From Diorhabda sublineata (lineage: Eukaryota; Arthropoda; Insecta; Coleoptera; Chrysomelidae), in the NCBI RefSeq assembly GCF_026230105.1, contig NC_079476.1, positions 24,976,559 through 25,040,558 of the forward strand: a stretch of 64,000 nucleotides of DNA, written 5' to 3'. The notes below the pieces were generated by a model. It had not been told where the DNA came from. It saw only the letters and a program-made list of their open reading frames with translations, and did no database searches. A program made the translations under genes and the position numbers. Shown piece after piece: positions 32,191 to 44,200 of this stretch. Positions within the stretch are counted from its first letter, which is position 1; each line of letters begins with the position of its first letter.

Positions 32191-35100
32191 ATGGAAATTG
32201 ACGCCGTTTCTAGCGGATCGAGTGATTCCCATATGGAGAATTACGGCCATCCCTTAAGTAACACAAACTATTACTCCGAAAATTTATTTTTTACGTCGAA
32301 TTGTAAACTCGATCATTATTTCGCCGGTGAGAAATTAGTTAAAAAAACGGAAAATAATGGAAAGAAAGCGGACTATTTTCGAAAAGATGTTAATAAAAGT
32401 GATGTTGATAAAAGGGGTTTGGGGTATGTGGAATATTTCGAAAAAAAAGTCGACGAAGGGCGCAGGATGCAATTGGATTATTATAATAATAACAGTAATA
32501 AAAATGAGGGTCTTATACAGTTGAATGGAGTGGACAGTTACGGGAAAAAACCTGTCAGTTTCTCACCTGATCAAGTAAGTTTTAAAAGAAATTATTCATA
32601 AATCAATATTGAGGAAAGTTGTATTCACCTTTTGTTGATTAGGATTACACACGAGACTAGAATAAGGCAGTGGAACAAAAATCTCGTCTCGATCTCGAGA
32701 ATTGTCGACAATTCCTAAAAAATCAAATCTCGTCTCATTAATTGTTTTCTTTCGTTTAATTCTAAATTATTATTATAAATATAATTTAAATTATATAATA
32801 AATAATTCTTTATTTCGTTATTATACGAAAATTTTTTAACTTGTGCATAAATTTAAGGAGACCAAAAACGAAATTAACTCGAGTCCTGTATGTTGTTTCG
32901 GTATCGCCCGCGATGTTTTCAAAAATGTCTCGTTTCGTCTCGGAAAGGCGAGATGAGAACTAAACGAGAAAAAATCTCGAACGAAACGAGAAAAAATCTC
33001 GAACTAAACGAGAAAAAATCTCGAACGAAACGAGAAAAAATCTCGAACTAAACGAGAAAAAATCTCGAACGAAACGAGAAAAAATCTCGAACTAAACGAG
33101 AAAAAATCTCGAACGAAACGAGAAAAAATCTCGAACTAAACGAGAAAAAATCTCGAAGGAGAAGAGAAAAAATTTCGAACGAGACGAGAAAAAATCTCGA
33201 ACGAAATAAGAAAAAATCCCCAACGAGACGAGAAAAAATCTCGAACGAAACGAGAAAAAATATCGATAAAGTGTGAAACCCTATTGATTGAGGGTATCTT
33301 GATTGAAAATTGTTTTTTTTTGGCAAGTGAAAATATTGATATTCTCTTAATTTATTACTTCTTGATATTTTTATATGCTTTTCATGATAAATCGTATTAA
33401 TTTGATAAAGAATTTTGGTCTTTATCAAAATAAGTCATATTTTTATAAAAACCGAAATAAGTCGAAACTAATTTTGGTTATTGTTCAAAAGGTTTATTTC
33501 CTATAATAAATTTCTTTAATTTTTTATTTCTTAAACCTTTTCATATTTTTATGCTTCCAAATGTTCTTGATTTTAGGTCCCTTCTGATTTAGAATTTGTT
33601 TCTTTTATAATTCTTTAAAGACAGATGCAAATTTGACGTTTCGACTTCTTTTACTTGATAGTTTAGTCTCGGGCCTCATTTCCGAACGAGGGTTGTTGAA
33701 CTGCTCTGATTAGACGTAATAACGTCGAAACTAATCAGTAGCTACAGCGTCTCCCTGCAATTGCAAACGATTGGAGATGTTAATATCGACAAAAAGAACA
33801 ATTAACATCACGCTCTTCAGAGAAGTTGTCATTCAATATTCATCGAGGCATTAGCCAGGAAAGTAGTTGTTTTCTCTTTTGAAGAACGGCGGAATACATT
33901 TTCAAAATATTGAATTTCGAAATTAATTCAGAGGTGAAAAATAGAAATCATTTATTTTGATTTAGTTGATTTCGTTGGAGTTCTTCTTGAACAAAAACAT
34001 TGCTTTCGAAAGAGACCTAAAATCAAGAAAAAAATGACGTTTCCACCTATTTCGATCTTTATCCAAATATAATGTGACATTGACTATTTGCATAATAGTA
34101 CTAATCAATAGATTTATAGTCGCGATTCGTGGTAAAAAATAGAAATAGAAATTTCTATTAATTATCAACTTCCGAGCTGATCTGCCCATAACTTTACGTC
34201 TTTAGCTATGCCTATGAGATGGTCTATGGTGGATGATTCCTTTTCTTTCTCTTCCCTTCAAGTGTTGCGGCCTCCTTGCTAGTTGGTAGAGCATTTATGT
34301 CCTTGCTTTTAATTTCAAAACCTGAAATTCCTACACTATTCCCAGCTGTACCAGTTACTTTTTTCCTTTTCCTTTTAGGCTTCAATCTGGAGCAGCTCCT
34401 AAAGCTTTCATCAATTGCATAAACGGACATTCGATCGTTCTTTTTTTGATCATTATTGTTGTCAGTGGATGGTAGCATTTCAAGCAATTTCTCACGATTT
34501 AGATGAACGACATCATATTTTCCAAATCCTGAAATTACATTTTCTTTCTTCAAGATGTTACAAAGAAGTTTTAGAAGTGAAGGGAATCTGTTCATTGGCA
34601 TTGGCCTTTCCCAGGGCCTTGTTTCCACTCTTCCAAAATATTTCTCCACGACATCTTCGTCGAGAGGCTGAGTCAAAGGTGTAGAGCACGAGAAATTATT
34701 GCAGACCTGATCATATCCAGAAACAAATGAGATTTTTGCATCAATAAGGAAGAACTATTCTCTTAATCCATTCAGCAAAACAAAAAGAATGGATCCATAC
34801 CGATTTTGTTTTGTTGTATCGGGATTTTGGGGGACCACCAAACCCTCCAACTGCCCCATAGGTGTTGTGTCTTGTAAACGGTTTATAATTAATAATGAAA
34901 TGATTTTCAGGTGCAATGTATGTGTGAAGCTCTTCAGCAACGCGGTGATTTAGAGAAATTGGCGACGTTTCTTTGGTCACTTCCACCTTCGGAGCTTCTA
35001 AGGAGCAACGAGAGTATTTTGCGCGCGAGAGCTGCAGTGGCGTTTCACAGAGGAGCTTATCACGAACTTTATTCAATTTTGGAATCACACGCGTTTCACG

Positions 35101-37060
35101 CTAGGTGGCATCCGGAGCTACAAGTTTTATGGTATAACGCACATTATAACGAAGCTGAAAAAATCAGGGGAAGGCCTCTAGGTGAGAATTTTTTTTCTGT
35201 AAAATATTGAGAAAAATATGGGAAATATATAATTTCAAAAGTTCGCGAGTGAAATACCCAATCAACGACCATTTTGAAAGTGTGTAAATTTTAAATCCAC
35301 TCGGACAACTTTTCACTGAGAAAATTTTTCCCATTGTGATTAAAGTTTTGTGATAATTGACACTTTATAATTCACAATAATTAATTAATATTCAGCGTTA
35401 TCTCACAGTAGCTTTTCTAGGTTATATTTACAAAATTACGTGAATATTTTAGATTTTGTATACCAATATTTACTTAATGACTCTAAAATAATTAAGTTGG
35501 TATGATATCTCGTCCGACAGAAACGTCATTCTTGTCAAATTTTCAATTATAATTTACGGTTTAGAAGCGGACAGTTTTGAAGCCATAGAACTAACATTTT
35601 AATATTTACGCAGGCGCGGTAGATAAATATCGACTCCGTAAGAAATATCCGCTACCGAAGACGATATGGGACGGCGAAGAAACTGTTTATTGTTTCAAAG
35701 AACGAAGTAGAAACGCTTTAAAAGATTGTTATAGTAGAAATAGATACCCCACACCAGATGAAAAAAGAGCGTTAGCTAAAAGAACCGGTTTGACGTTGAC
35801 GCAAGTTTCTAATTGGTTCAAAAATAGGAGGCAGAGGGATAGAACGCCGCAATCTAGACCGTAAGTTAATTTATCATCCATAATTTATAACATTACCTCG
35901 TATTTTCGAATTATTAACCTCATAAATAACGATCTTATTACTTAGAAAATTGAAATAGCAGTTCTTCTTTTTTATTTTCGATTCAAACAGGTAAAATTGC
36001 GAAACGTGCTTATTGGACATTCTTGTTCTTTAGTGACGGTTTAATTTTTTTTATAGCGATCGGGTGGAGTAGCACAGCCCATAACATCCTTCCGAAAGTC
36101 TATTAACAAATTAGAGACGGTACAGAAAATGTGTGTGTCTGGCTTAAATGATATTTTCATATTTTTATGAGAAAAGAATAAAATTCAATCAACGATTTGT
36201 AGCATGCAAACTTTTTATATATTTTAATATCATACAATCAAATCTAAAAACAAAAACTTTCTGTCACCCACAGGTATTTTATAACCTGTAAATGTAGTAC
36301 TCTTATTAAATAATTATAATTTTATATATACTTTGTTTTTACTTTATACTTTTGACTTTTTGAGGAAATTTTGTACAAGTAAAAGTATCTTTCGTTTGAT
36401 TCATATTTTTGTATATCACTGTATTATATATGACAACGCGACACTAACAACGATAAGTTTAATTCCAGATATCGAAGTTTAGTAATTTATGATAAAATTT
36501 TAACTAATTTAGATACTAATTTCTAACAACAATCATTTGTTCGTTAAAAAATATAAAAAGTTTAAGTAAATATATAAAAAATGCTTAACTGTTGCCTCCA
36601 ACGACACTCTTAAATTCAGTACAATGTTGCCATATTGAATCAGAAAAACAATAAACACGTTAAGAACGTCTCTACAAAAAATAACATATAATTTAGTAGC
36701 GGGCTCACTTGAATATTTATTTATTATACAGTATTAGAATAAAACAAAATTATAAATCTTTATTTTACTAATCCATAGTTAATATTTTTAAAAATTCAGT
36801 TGCGCCATCTACAGAGACCTAGGTGAAACATGTACATACACACAACAACTTTGAAACGTTGTTTAGAAACTTCCACTATGTTTTTTGTTTTTAGGGACCT
36901 AATCATTGGGAATATGTCTCTTAGTCATCAGAGCAACATAATGACATCGATGGGAAACCACCAAGGCACACTAGATATGTCCGCTTTTCAAACTGCCAGT
37001 AAACTTTTTGATCCAACTTGTACTATAACTTCTTGTTATTCGGACTACCAAGTAGTCTAA
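32191..37060 (+). CDS. Six4: SIX-class homeobox transcription factor, Six4/5 type
   Basis: Coding exons 32,191-32,574, 34,911-35,181, 35,614-35,860 and 36,895-37,060 join in phases 0, 1 and 2 to give 355 residues. All introns are GT-AG. Residues 124-236 form the SIX protein-interaction domain (starts FSPDQVQCMCEALQQRGD; includes LATFLWSLPPSELLRSNES). Residues 239-298 form the homeodomain (GEETVYCFKERSRNAL ... QVSNWFKNRRQRDR). ETVYCFKERSR and an N-terminal half without an ordered domain point to the Six4/5 subfamily rather than Six1/2 or Six3/6. Six4 proteins bind DNA in the nucleus with Eya-type cofactors and control mesoderm, muscle and gonad development. The N-terminus (1-123) is Asn/Lys/Tyr-rich; the C-terminus is short (301-355). 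The start is the first ATG of the open exon. A poly(A) signal AATAAA is at 37,250-37,255. Confidence 0.93.
32660..32760. repeat. TCTCGTCTCG-rich segment with a perfect 16-bp palindrome
   Basis: In Six4 intron 1, 'aatctcgtctcgatctcgag' is followed by the palindrome GAATTGTCGACAATTC (32,699-32,714) and another 'aatctcgtctc'. The same words recur at 32,925-32,960 and lead into the 22-bp array, so these belong to one repeat element. Confidence 0.5.
32945..33268. repeat. 22-bp tandem repeat array in Six4 intron 1
   Basis: The unit GAGAAAAAATCTCGAACGAA+AC repeats about 14 times. CGAG-AAAAAAT-CTCG makes each unit an inverted repeat. For most of the array the units alternate between ...AACGAAAC and ...AACTAAAC, so the real period there is a 44-bp dimer. 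Units beyond about 33,150 are more diverged. The minus-strand 126-codon frame at 33,048-33,428 is an artefact of this repeat. Confidence 0.85.
33270..33960. other. Six4 intron 1, non-repetitive part
   Basis: No frame. A GC-balanced block (33,640-33,800) contains GATTAGACGTAATAACGTC and could be regulatory, but the evidence is thin. Confidence 0.3.
34224..34690 (-). pseudogene. Pogo/jerky-type (DDE_1) transposase C-terminal remnant in Six4 intron 1
   Basis: A 150-codon minus-strand frame reads TQPLDEDVVEKYFGRVE, then RFPSLLKLLCNILKKENVIS and GFGKYDVVHLNREKLLEMLP, followed by a basic, low-complexity tail. QPLD, a helix with FPSLLKxL, and NxISGFxKxGIxPLNxxxxLxxLP are the landmarks of the DDE_1 region of pogo/Tigger/jerky proteins after the last catalytic residue. 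The catalytic Asp residues are absent, so only the 3' third remains, with an internal deletion after QPLD. The orientation is opposite to Six4. Confidence 0.65.
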
Positions 37061-37462
37061 GCCATCAATTATATATATATATATATATAATGAATTTAGA
37101 AGATATAAATTTCTATTGTATTTCAAATACAATTGTTGTTTGTATAGTTTTTAATAACCTGGTTTAAAAAATTGTGATTATTTGAGAAATAATTGTAAAT
37201 ATTTGTATATACTAAATGTTAATCTTCTTTTTCAATACACATTTTTTAAAATAAAATCTATTTTTTAATGTAAATTGTTAATTTGAGATCATAGTGACAT
37301 CTAGGAGAAAAATATCCTATTTTAAAAATCTGCTAATTGCAATTTATAAACTACTACTATATCATTTCCATACTTTGACTCATAAATCGTAGATGGCGCT
37401 GCATCTAATATATTTTAATTGATTATCATTAAAAGAATTGATTTAGAAGTGATAAAACTTCT

Positions 37463-37741
37463 ATGGATAATTGGAATGAATATCGTTTAATTTATTGTCA
37501 AATCAAGGGTGAGGTGGCAAAGAAAAACACAACATTTAAAATTAGTGATGTCCAAACTTTATTTACTAAAGCTTTAAATAATGTTACCCAAACCAATTGG
37601 AGTAAGGCAATCCAACATGTCCGCTTTTTTAGAAATAAAATGTGGGATATTGATAATTTAATGGAAAAACAAGTGGAACCTCTAATAATAAATTTAAGAG
37701 CTGATTCGTCCTCGTCGGAATCAGATTCCGATTTAGATTAA
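37463..37741 (+). pseudogene. DDE transposase C-terminal fragment downstream of Six4
   Basis: A 92-codon frame reads FKISDVQTLFTKALNNVTQT, NWSKAIQHVRFFRNKMWDID, then NLMEKQVEPLIINL and an acidic Ser-rich end (SSSSESDSDLD). The arrangement (helix, W..AIxHV, W..D.., IINL, acidic tail) is the usual C-terminus of a large family of DDE-superfamily transposases in animal genomes. Nothing upstream continues it. It lies 400 bp after the Six4 stop and is not part of Six4. Confidence 0.5.
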
Positions 37742-37744
37742 AAT

Positions 37745-38500
37745 AAAAATTCATCCGCCCTTATATCCCTCTCAACCACCTTTTTAGAAAACAAAGAATT
37801 TATTCAGGAAAAGACCTTGTTTTGTTTATAAAGATTATTATTATTATTTATATCGTTTTGTATGAATTTACTTTATAACCTTTGATACGTATTTGAATAA
37901 AACATATAGCACGACATTTCTTTCTTATACCATAAATTTGAAAAACCGTCTAGCTATTTAAGGTTAGGGAAAACAAAATTACGATTAAAATAATAATTAT
38001 ATATATATTTATATATACTTTTAAAAAAATCAAGGTAACGTGTGAAATATGTAGATATAACATTTAGTAGTTAACTAAGTGAACGAAGATTTTAATGTAT
38101 GAATGCTATGCAATTGATAAATAAAAGTATTATTTATATGATATGATATTAAAATAAAGTATTTAAAATTCAAATAAAAATGTTAGTTTGAAAAAAGCAT
38201 TTAAAATTCAATTCAAATTTGCCACTAAATACCTTTTAGTGTTGTGTATGGTGTGATTCAGGCTTACAATTTCTCTCTCACGCACTATGCACGTGATTAC
38301 TCTCTGTAATGAGCGGCCAGATTATAGAAAATTTTAATTATTTCCTAAATATAAATAAAAAAGACATTTATATCTTAAAATAACTCTACCCTGTCTAATA
38401 AATATGCATTATTCATAAGCCTTGTGTCAAATTTAAATTTGATTTACTCAACATTTTATCCTAGTTTAAATACAGTTGTTTTCTCTCTAATTTTACATTG
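37745..38500. other. AT-rich non-coding stretch
   Basis: Nothing recognisable. Confidence 0.4.
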
Positions 38501-39589
38501 ATTTGTGTATGGAAATTGGGGTATCATATACACAATAAAGTATTTTAAATATATTTGTGACAAATAAACGTAACGGTTCTTATATTATATACAATTTCCA
38601 AAAGAATAAATCAAGAAAAAAGATATTTACTAAAAGCGTCATCTATGAAAAAAATACTGAACTATATTATTCTTCACAATATAGTCTATTAATAACTTAA
38701 TTAAACTTTAGAAAATTGAGCGAAGGTGGCGCTGTACTTAGTTTATTTCGTGCTTATTAGTCACGAGGTGAATTGAGAAGCAATTTGAAGTCAATGAGAA
38801 CGTTTATTATGAATTTCTTTGAGTACATTATTTTTTGTGAATTTTCATAACACTGGTATTAAAATTATTGTAATTCAACAAATATTTTTTACTTGTAAAT
38901 GTAACTGTTCTTTTTTAATATACATTTCCACAAAATGTAATATTACGTTGTGTACAAATTTTATTTAGATACTGGAAAAGATCGTGACATCTATGGAAGA
39001 AAAGCCTAACCATAAAATTCGGTACCTATAATTATTATACTTTCAGGAAATCTACAAAAATGACGCTGTACGTGATATATTTTTTTAATTCAATTATTAA
39101 TAAGAAATTTATACTTAACATGAAAGAAAAGGTACTTTATGAATGGATATAGACTGTTTATTATCTACAAGGTAAATAGAAAAAAAATCGAATTAAAACA
39201 CAAAAATTTGTGTTTTATTTATTCCAATACAATTGTTTATACAATTGTTTTCGGTCAAGTTTTAGAAACATTTCTTTGAAAATTATGATTATTTATTAAA
39301 TATTCGTGAGTAAGAGATGAAATTGTTCTTTTTGAATATATATTTCCTTGAATAATTATAACGTTTTTTAAAGAAGGAAATCTGTAATAGAAAATCGAAA
39401 CGACTGTGACATCTATGAAAGAAGAGTCCAACTGTAATAGTCGGTATCTATAATTTATAGACACCAGTATACTTTGAACAAATCAACAAAGATAGCGCTG
39501 TACGTATAATTAGTGCTTGAATGTTTTGGTCCAAATAAAACTACATGGTGTAAATGAAATGAATTATATTCAAACTAAATCGAATAAAG

Positions 39590-41239
39590 TTATAAATCTG
39601 TTTGGTTGCAAGGACATTTATCTAACCAAAAATTGATATAATAAGGCGGGATTTTAGATTTTAAAGCCAGTTTAGTTAGTGTCCTCAAGTCAAAATCAGT
39701 TTCACTAATATTTTTGGAAGGATCGGTGGTTCTAACGATATTCTTGATAGGTTTTACAAATTTACCAGTGGTACTTATGTATCTTTCGTAAGGTTTAATT
39801 TCTAGCTTGGTAGTCAAATTAAATCTAGAATATGACAATTTATTAAAAAAGAATATAAAAAATCATTTTAATTAGGCTTACAGTTTTTCTCGTAAAGCGT
39901 CACTTGACGTTGGATCAGTTTCATTATTCTTATCGTGTTCATGTCGACATCGAATTTCTTCATTATATTTCAGTAAATCCTCTTGTTTCCTTAATCTTTT
40001 ATCATTATATTTGTATTTATATGGCGGATGTTCGTCATAATATTCGTAATAAATTTTGTGTACTTCTTTCATGTAATTTTTCCACGGCATAGCTTTTAAT
40101 AACTTTTCCAGCTCTGAAAGCTCACTGAAAATATCAATATTTTTGAAAATCCCTGTGAAAAATTATTATTCGTAGCATACTTCTTCGCATCTTGTGTATG
40201 TAGTACTCCTTTTATTTGGTGAGTACTGAGAAGATGATGTCTATCCGAAAGTATTTTAAACACCTTATAAGCATATTTTCTATTGATGCCGAAATCATCC
40301 AAGTCCATTTCACTAAACCGCCGTTGGAAAAGTAACTTTATATTTTCGTTGGCTTTCAATGCCTCCTCCCTCATTTTTATGATATCTTTGATACACACCT
40401 CGTACATACGAACCTATCGATATAAATTTTATAGAATAATTACATTCTATTCTTTTATTTGTTGTTATTTATAGTTTTTTGCTCTTTTTAGACAGTAAGA
40501 GCAATAGGAAAAGTGAAAATTAAGCTTATTTTTTGAGTAAACCTCTTATAAACTAGAACAATGTCAAAGCACACAGTGACATCTACGTAGAAGAAGCCAA
40601 AATATAACCGTGGTTTGTAACTACACTTTGAAAAAAATAACAAAATTGCCGCGATAAATAAAAGTTTAAATTTTTTTTGAAATTTATTTAAAGACTCAAA
40701 TTATTATGAAACACAGATAGCCTAAATATAATTCTTACGACCAAATTCATGCTACCTGGAGGTAGAAACCTCAACTAAAAATTCAACATCATAAATTATA
40801 CAGAGCCATCTAGGAGTCTAAGCGGAAAGTAGAATGTTAACTTGACTTTGAGTTAATTGCTTAAAATAGGCATTTTTAGAATATAAATTACTTGAAATTT
40901 GATAAATTTTATCATATAGAAACTTAAACTTACCATATACCCTTTCCATCTAGATTGTATTTTTTCTGCTGCCTTGTTGTAATGTTGTAAACAAAGATTA
41001 TCATAATATTCTGCCATTATATCGGGTAAACGATATCTCTGTAGCCACCCTCTTACGTATTTTTGTATAATAATAGCAGATTGGTGCATTTTCTTGATTT
41101 GTTGTCGCACGTAAATGCCTCGAAAAAAGTTTTGTATAATAATCGCAGCCCAATTGAGTTTTCCAGATTCTTCATTGTGTTTTCTAGCCAGAAATTTGAA
41201 TTGAGTCATTGTGTATAATAGAATTTTCATCAATTTCAC
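39590..41239 (-). CDS. SPATA17-like IQ-motif protein
   Basis: Minus-strand coding exons 41,239-40,934, 40,413-40,181, 40,124-39,882 and 39,824-39,590 join with GT-AG introns and consistent phases (0, 2, 2) into 338 residues, close to the 361 of human SPATA17. Three IQ calmodulin-binding motifs occupy residues 31-47 (AAIIIQNFFRGIYVRQQ), 55-70 (AIIIQKYVRGWLQRYR) and 90-103 (AAEKIQSRWKGYM+V). After a helical linker, HHLLSTHQIKGVLHTQDAKN matches the LLSTKQIPGI block unique to SPATA17. The second intron is only 56 nt (40,125-40,180) and must be removed to reach ELSELEKLLKAMPWKNYM. SPATA17 proteins are sperm/axoneme-associated and thought to bind calmodulin. The start used is the first in-frame ATG; an internal Met at residue 11 (MTQFKF) is an alternative. 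Confidence 0.85.
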
Positions 41240-41244
41240 AAAAG

Positions 41245-44200
41245 TTCTTATACGCCCATCCTCTTATCTTTTCCATGTATTTATTTCATCTTAAATTTGA
41301 ATTTCGCGCCTTTTATTTCGTATTGTAGGTTAGATAAATGCATGAAACATGGATAGACACAGTGTTGTCGAACTGGTTATTTTTATTATTCTGTCTAGAT
41401 TTTAAACAAAAAAATAATACAATCGTCATAATTTTGTATTAAATCATGGCGATTAATCGTTGAGACAATAATATTAGATGTGGGTGCAGGTAGTGAGTAC
41501 TAAAATACCCACTTCCATCTATTTCAACTGGTAATACATACTACAGAAAGTATTAGAGCACCAATTTTAAAAGTAAATGTGGCAACGTATATCAAATGCC
41601 GGCTGTTATTTATGAATTATTTATTATGAATGCTTTATTTAAATCTAGTTTAATAATCTATCAATAATAATCAATCAATTGTGAATATTGTGCTATAGTG
41701 TGTGAATCATTATATCTAGATTGTTAGAAAAAACGAGCAGGACCGAGAACATTGGTTAGAAGTTGAAATATTTGTTAATGAAGTTCTTTTTATGATGAAA
41801 TTGTAAAACCTAATGTAAACATTTTATTAAAAAGGTAGGAAGAAATGAATATTGCGATTTTTTATATTTATTTAATTTTTCCGCAATATAATCACTTTAC
41901 TAAAAATTTAATACGAATATATGCTAAATGCATAAAATGTTAATAAACTTTTGCAAAGTTTTTCATGCAATTTTCTTTAATTAATTGAAATAACATTTAT
42001 ATACAAATAAATATAATTGAATAATAGTTTGATTTATACTTACTTGTAAGATGATACTATGAAAGCTTCTGTATGTTCGGATTCTTCAAAAAATTGATAT
42101 ATATGTGCCATGGAGAATCTGAATAATTTTTTGTATAAAAATTATCGTTTGACATGTTCATTTTTCTATAAATTGACATTTAAAGACAAATTCATTCTAA
42201 CAATGAAATTTATAGACACGGTATATCACTACGAGGGTTGCTTTTTAAGTTTTTACAATCCAACAATAGGCTGCGTTAATGTTTAACGCAAACTCGACTG
42301 ATTTAGCATTTGTTCTTATTATAATAATACTTATAAAATCGTAATTTATATTCGCTAATACTTAATCAAAAGCTTTTCAAGATCCCAAAAGTATTATTAG
42401 CTAAAAATAATACGAAAATAATTTATTTTGTATAATAGTTTGGGTTAAACATGTGGCCACACTGTCTTTATCAAGCCACTGTAGTGGCACCACTGTATGT
42501 GTGATCATTGACGTTTGTTATTATCAAGCCTGTGCATGGTTGCCAGATCTCACAATATTTGTTTTTATTTTCACGATTTTCTGATTTTTGAAAATATACA
42601 TATTGTTATCCACTGATCTGACAAATTCATGAAAACAAAACTAAATAAGTTATTATCTTTACAAGTAGAGAAATTTTAAGGAGTCCACGGGATCTATTCG
42701 TTGAGTCTCTGTATTCTTAAGGATATTTGATAATTAGATAGAAGTGGAAAAAACATAATTTCAAGAAATCTAGAGAGGAGGGGGCATTTGAAGTGGATAT
42801 AGTACTAGGACAAAACAGATTTACATGTTTTATGTTTGGCCTTCCACTACAAATACAAATTCTTTCCCGTATTTTTTATCTATGTAGGGTTATTCCTTTT
42901 CTTTATAAATCGTATTGATTTTTGGTTTTTTCCAACAGAAAAATAGTTTCAAAAAAATTTATAAGGTTATTTTGAAATAAAACGCTAAAATGAATTAAAC
43001 ATAGTTATTTATTGTAATTTTTGTATGTACATTGTTAAAGTGTACACTAATTTAATAAATATTATACCTAAATACACTTCAAAGTGTTAAACACTAATAG
43101 TTATTTTAGTGTAAAAGTGGCCGTCACTAATTCAAGCATTCTTAAACCAAAAGCTACCATCTACTTTATTATACTGACTCACCCTATAACTAGTTTTACA
43201 TCCACTTTTCAATACTCATTCATAGAATTAGCATGGAAATAAAAGAAGAATTTTCTACATGTGGCGGTGCCTATGGTAAATATGTTGGTAGCGCTGTTCT
43301 TATGTCATACATTTCAAATAGAGGTTAGTTGTCACTTATCAGTTGAAGAGTGAATTTCATTTTATTTTTCAAAAGAAAAATGTAATTTGTTTTTCTACCA
43401 CATTATTATGGAAATCCTTTGAAAAGAAATTTACTCCCTTTAGAAGTGCTTTATAGTATAAGTCAGTGTAAACTTGAAAAATGTTTAAAAAATCTGTAGA
43501 ATTTATATAAAAGGCAGCAGCCGCCATGTTGAAAGAGCAGTAGTTCAAATGTATCATATTGTTTTGCCAAATAATGATCGGGTAAGCAAAATATTTTCCT
43601 CAAAAAAATCAATAATTAAAAGTTCTTTCACACAACAAAAATGAACAAGGAAATAAATTATGACGGCCAAAAAATAATTCATAAAAAAATACTCTTTGAA
43701 TACTGCAAATAAAACATTTCCTGTCTATATAGTTAAACTATATTATTAACATTTATTTAAAGTCTATAAAATGGCAGTTGCAACAAATGGGTGAAGTATC
43801 TAATCGTTTTTTCAGCAAGTCCCTCATATACCCACCCAAAAATTTGCAACTGTGCAATAGGAACAATCTACATATAAATCTGATTTATTAGTACAGAAAC
43901 ATGGAAAAATAAGACTTATCACAATCAAATAAAATTATTTTAGTTCCAAAATCTAAATATATAATATTTACAAAACACAATTTATACAATATTATTAACA
44001 ATATCGTTAAATGTAGCTTTCGATTGTTATAAAGACATTAGATTATCAATAATGTAGTTCGTTACCAAAAAGTTAGTACTTTTTAATTGGCAAGTATAAG
44101 TAACTTAATTAAAAAACCTTTTAAAAGGAAGAAGTCCCTTTATTTTCGATTTATTAATTGAACTACACTATCAATGTTACTTCTACTCAACTAGACATAT

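Larger units (their letters stand above)
37280..40670. repeat. Family of diverged ~300-bp repeats
   Basis: At least four segments share the same word order: 'tgtaa(a/c)gttctt...aatatacatttcc', then GTGACATCTATGGAAGAA, then GGCGCTGTAC(G/T). The diagnostic positions are 37,302 and 37,393; 38,655 and 38,727; 38,985 and 39,063; 39,412 and 39,496; and, more weakly, 40,576. The copies lie between and around Six4 and the SPATA17-like gene, including one in the SPATA17 intron. They behave as an old dispersed element, not as exons. Confidence 0.5.

Noticed and set aside
33048..33428. 126-codon minus-strand frame in Six4 intron 1
   Set aside because: Its sequence (SFEIFSRLVRDFF repeated) is the translation of the 22-bp repeat.
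34741..35088. Minus-strand frame overlapping Six4 exon 2
   Set aside because: It is the shadow of the SIX-domain exon; the plus strand has the conserved protein and splice sites.
37463..37741. Additional Six4 exon
   Set aside because: Six4 already ends with an in-phase stop at 37,060, and this frame has transposase-like text with its own acidic C-terminus.
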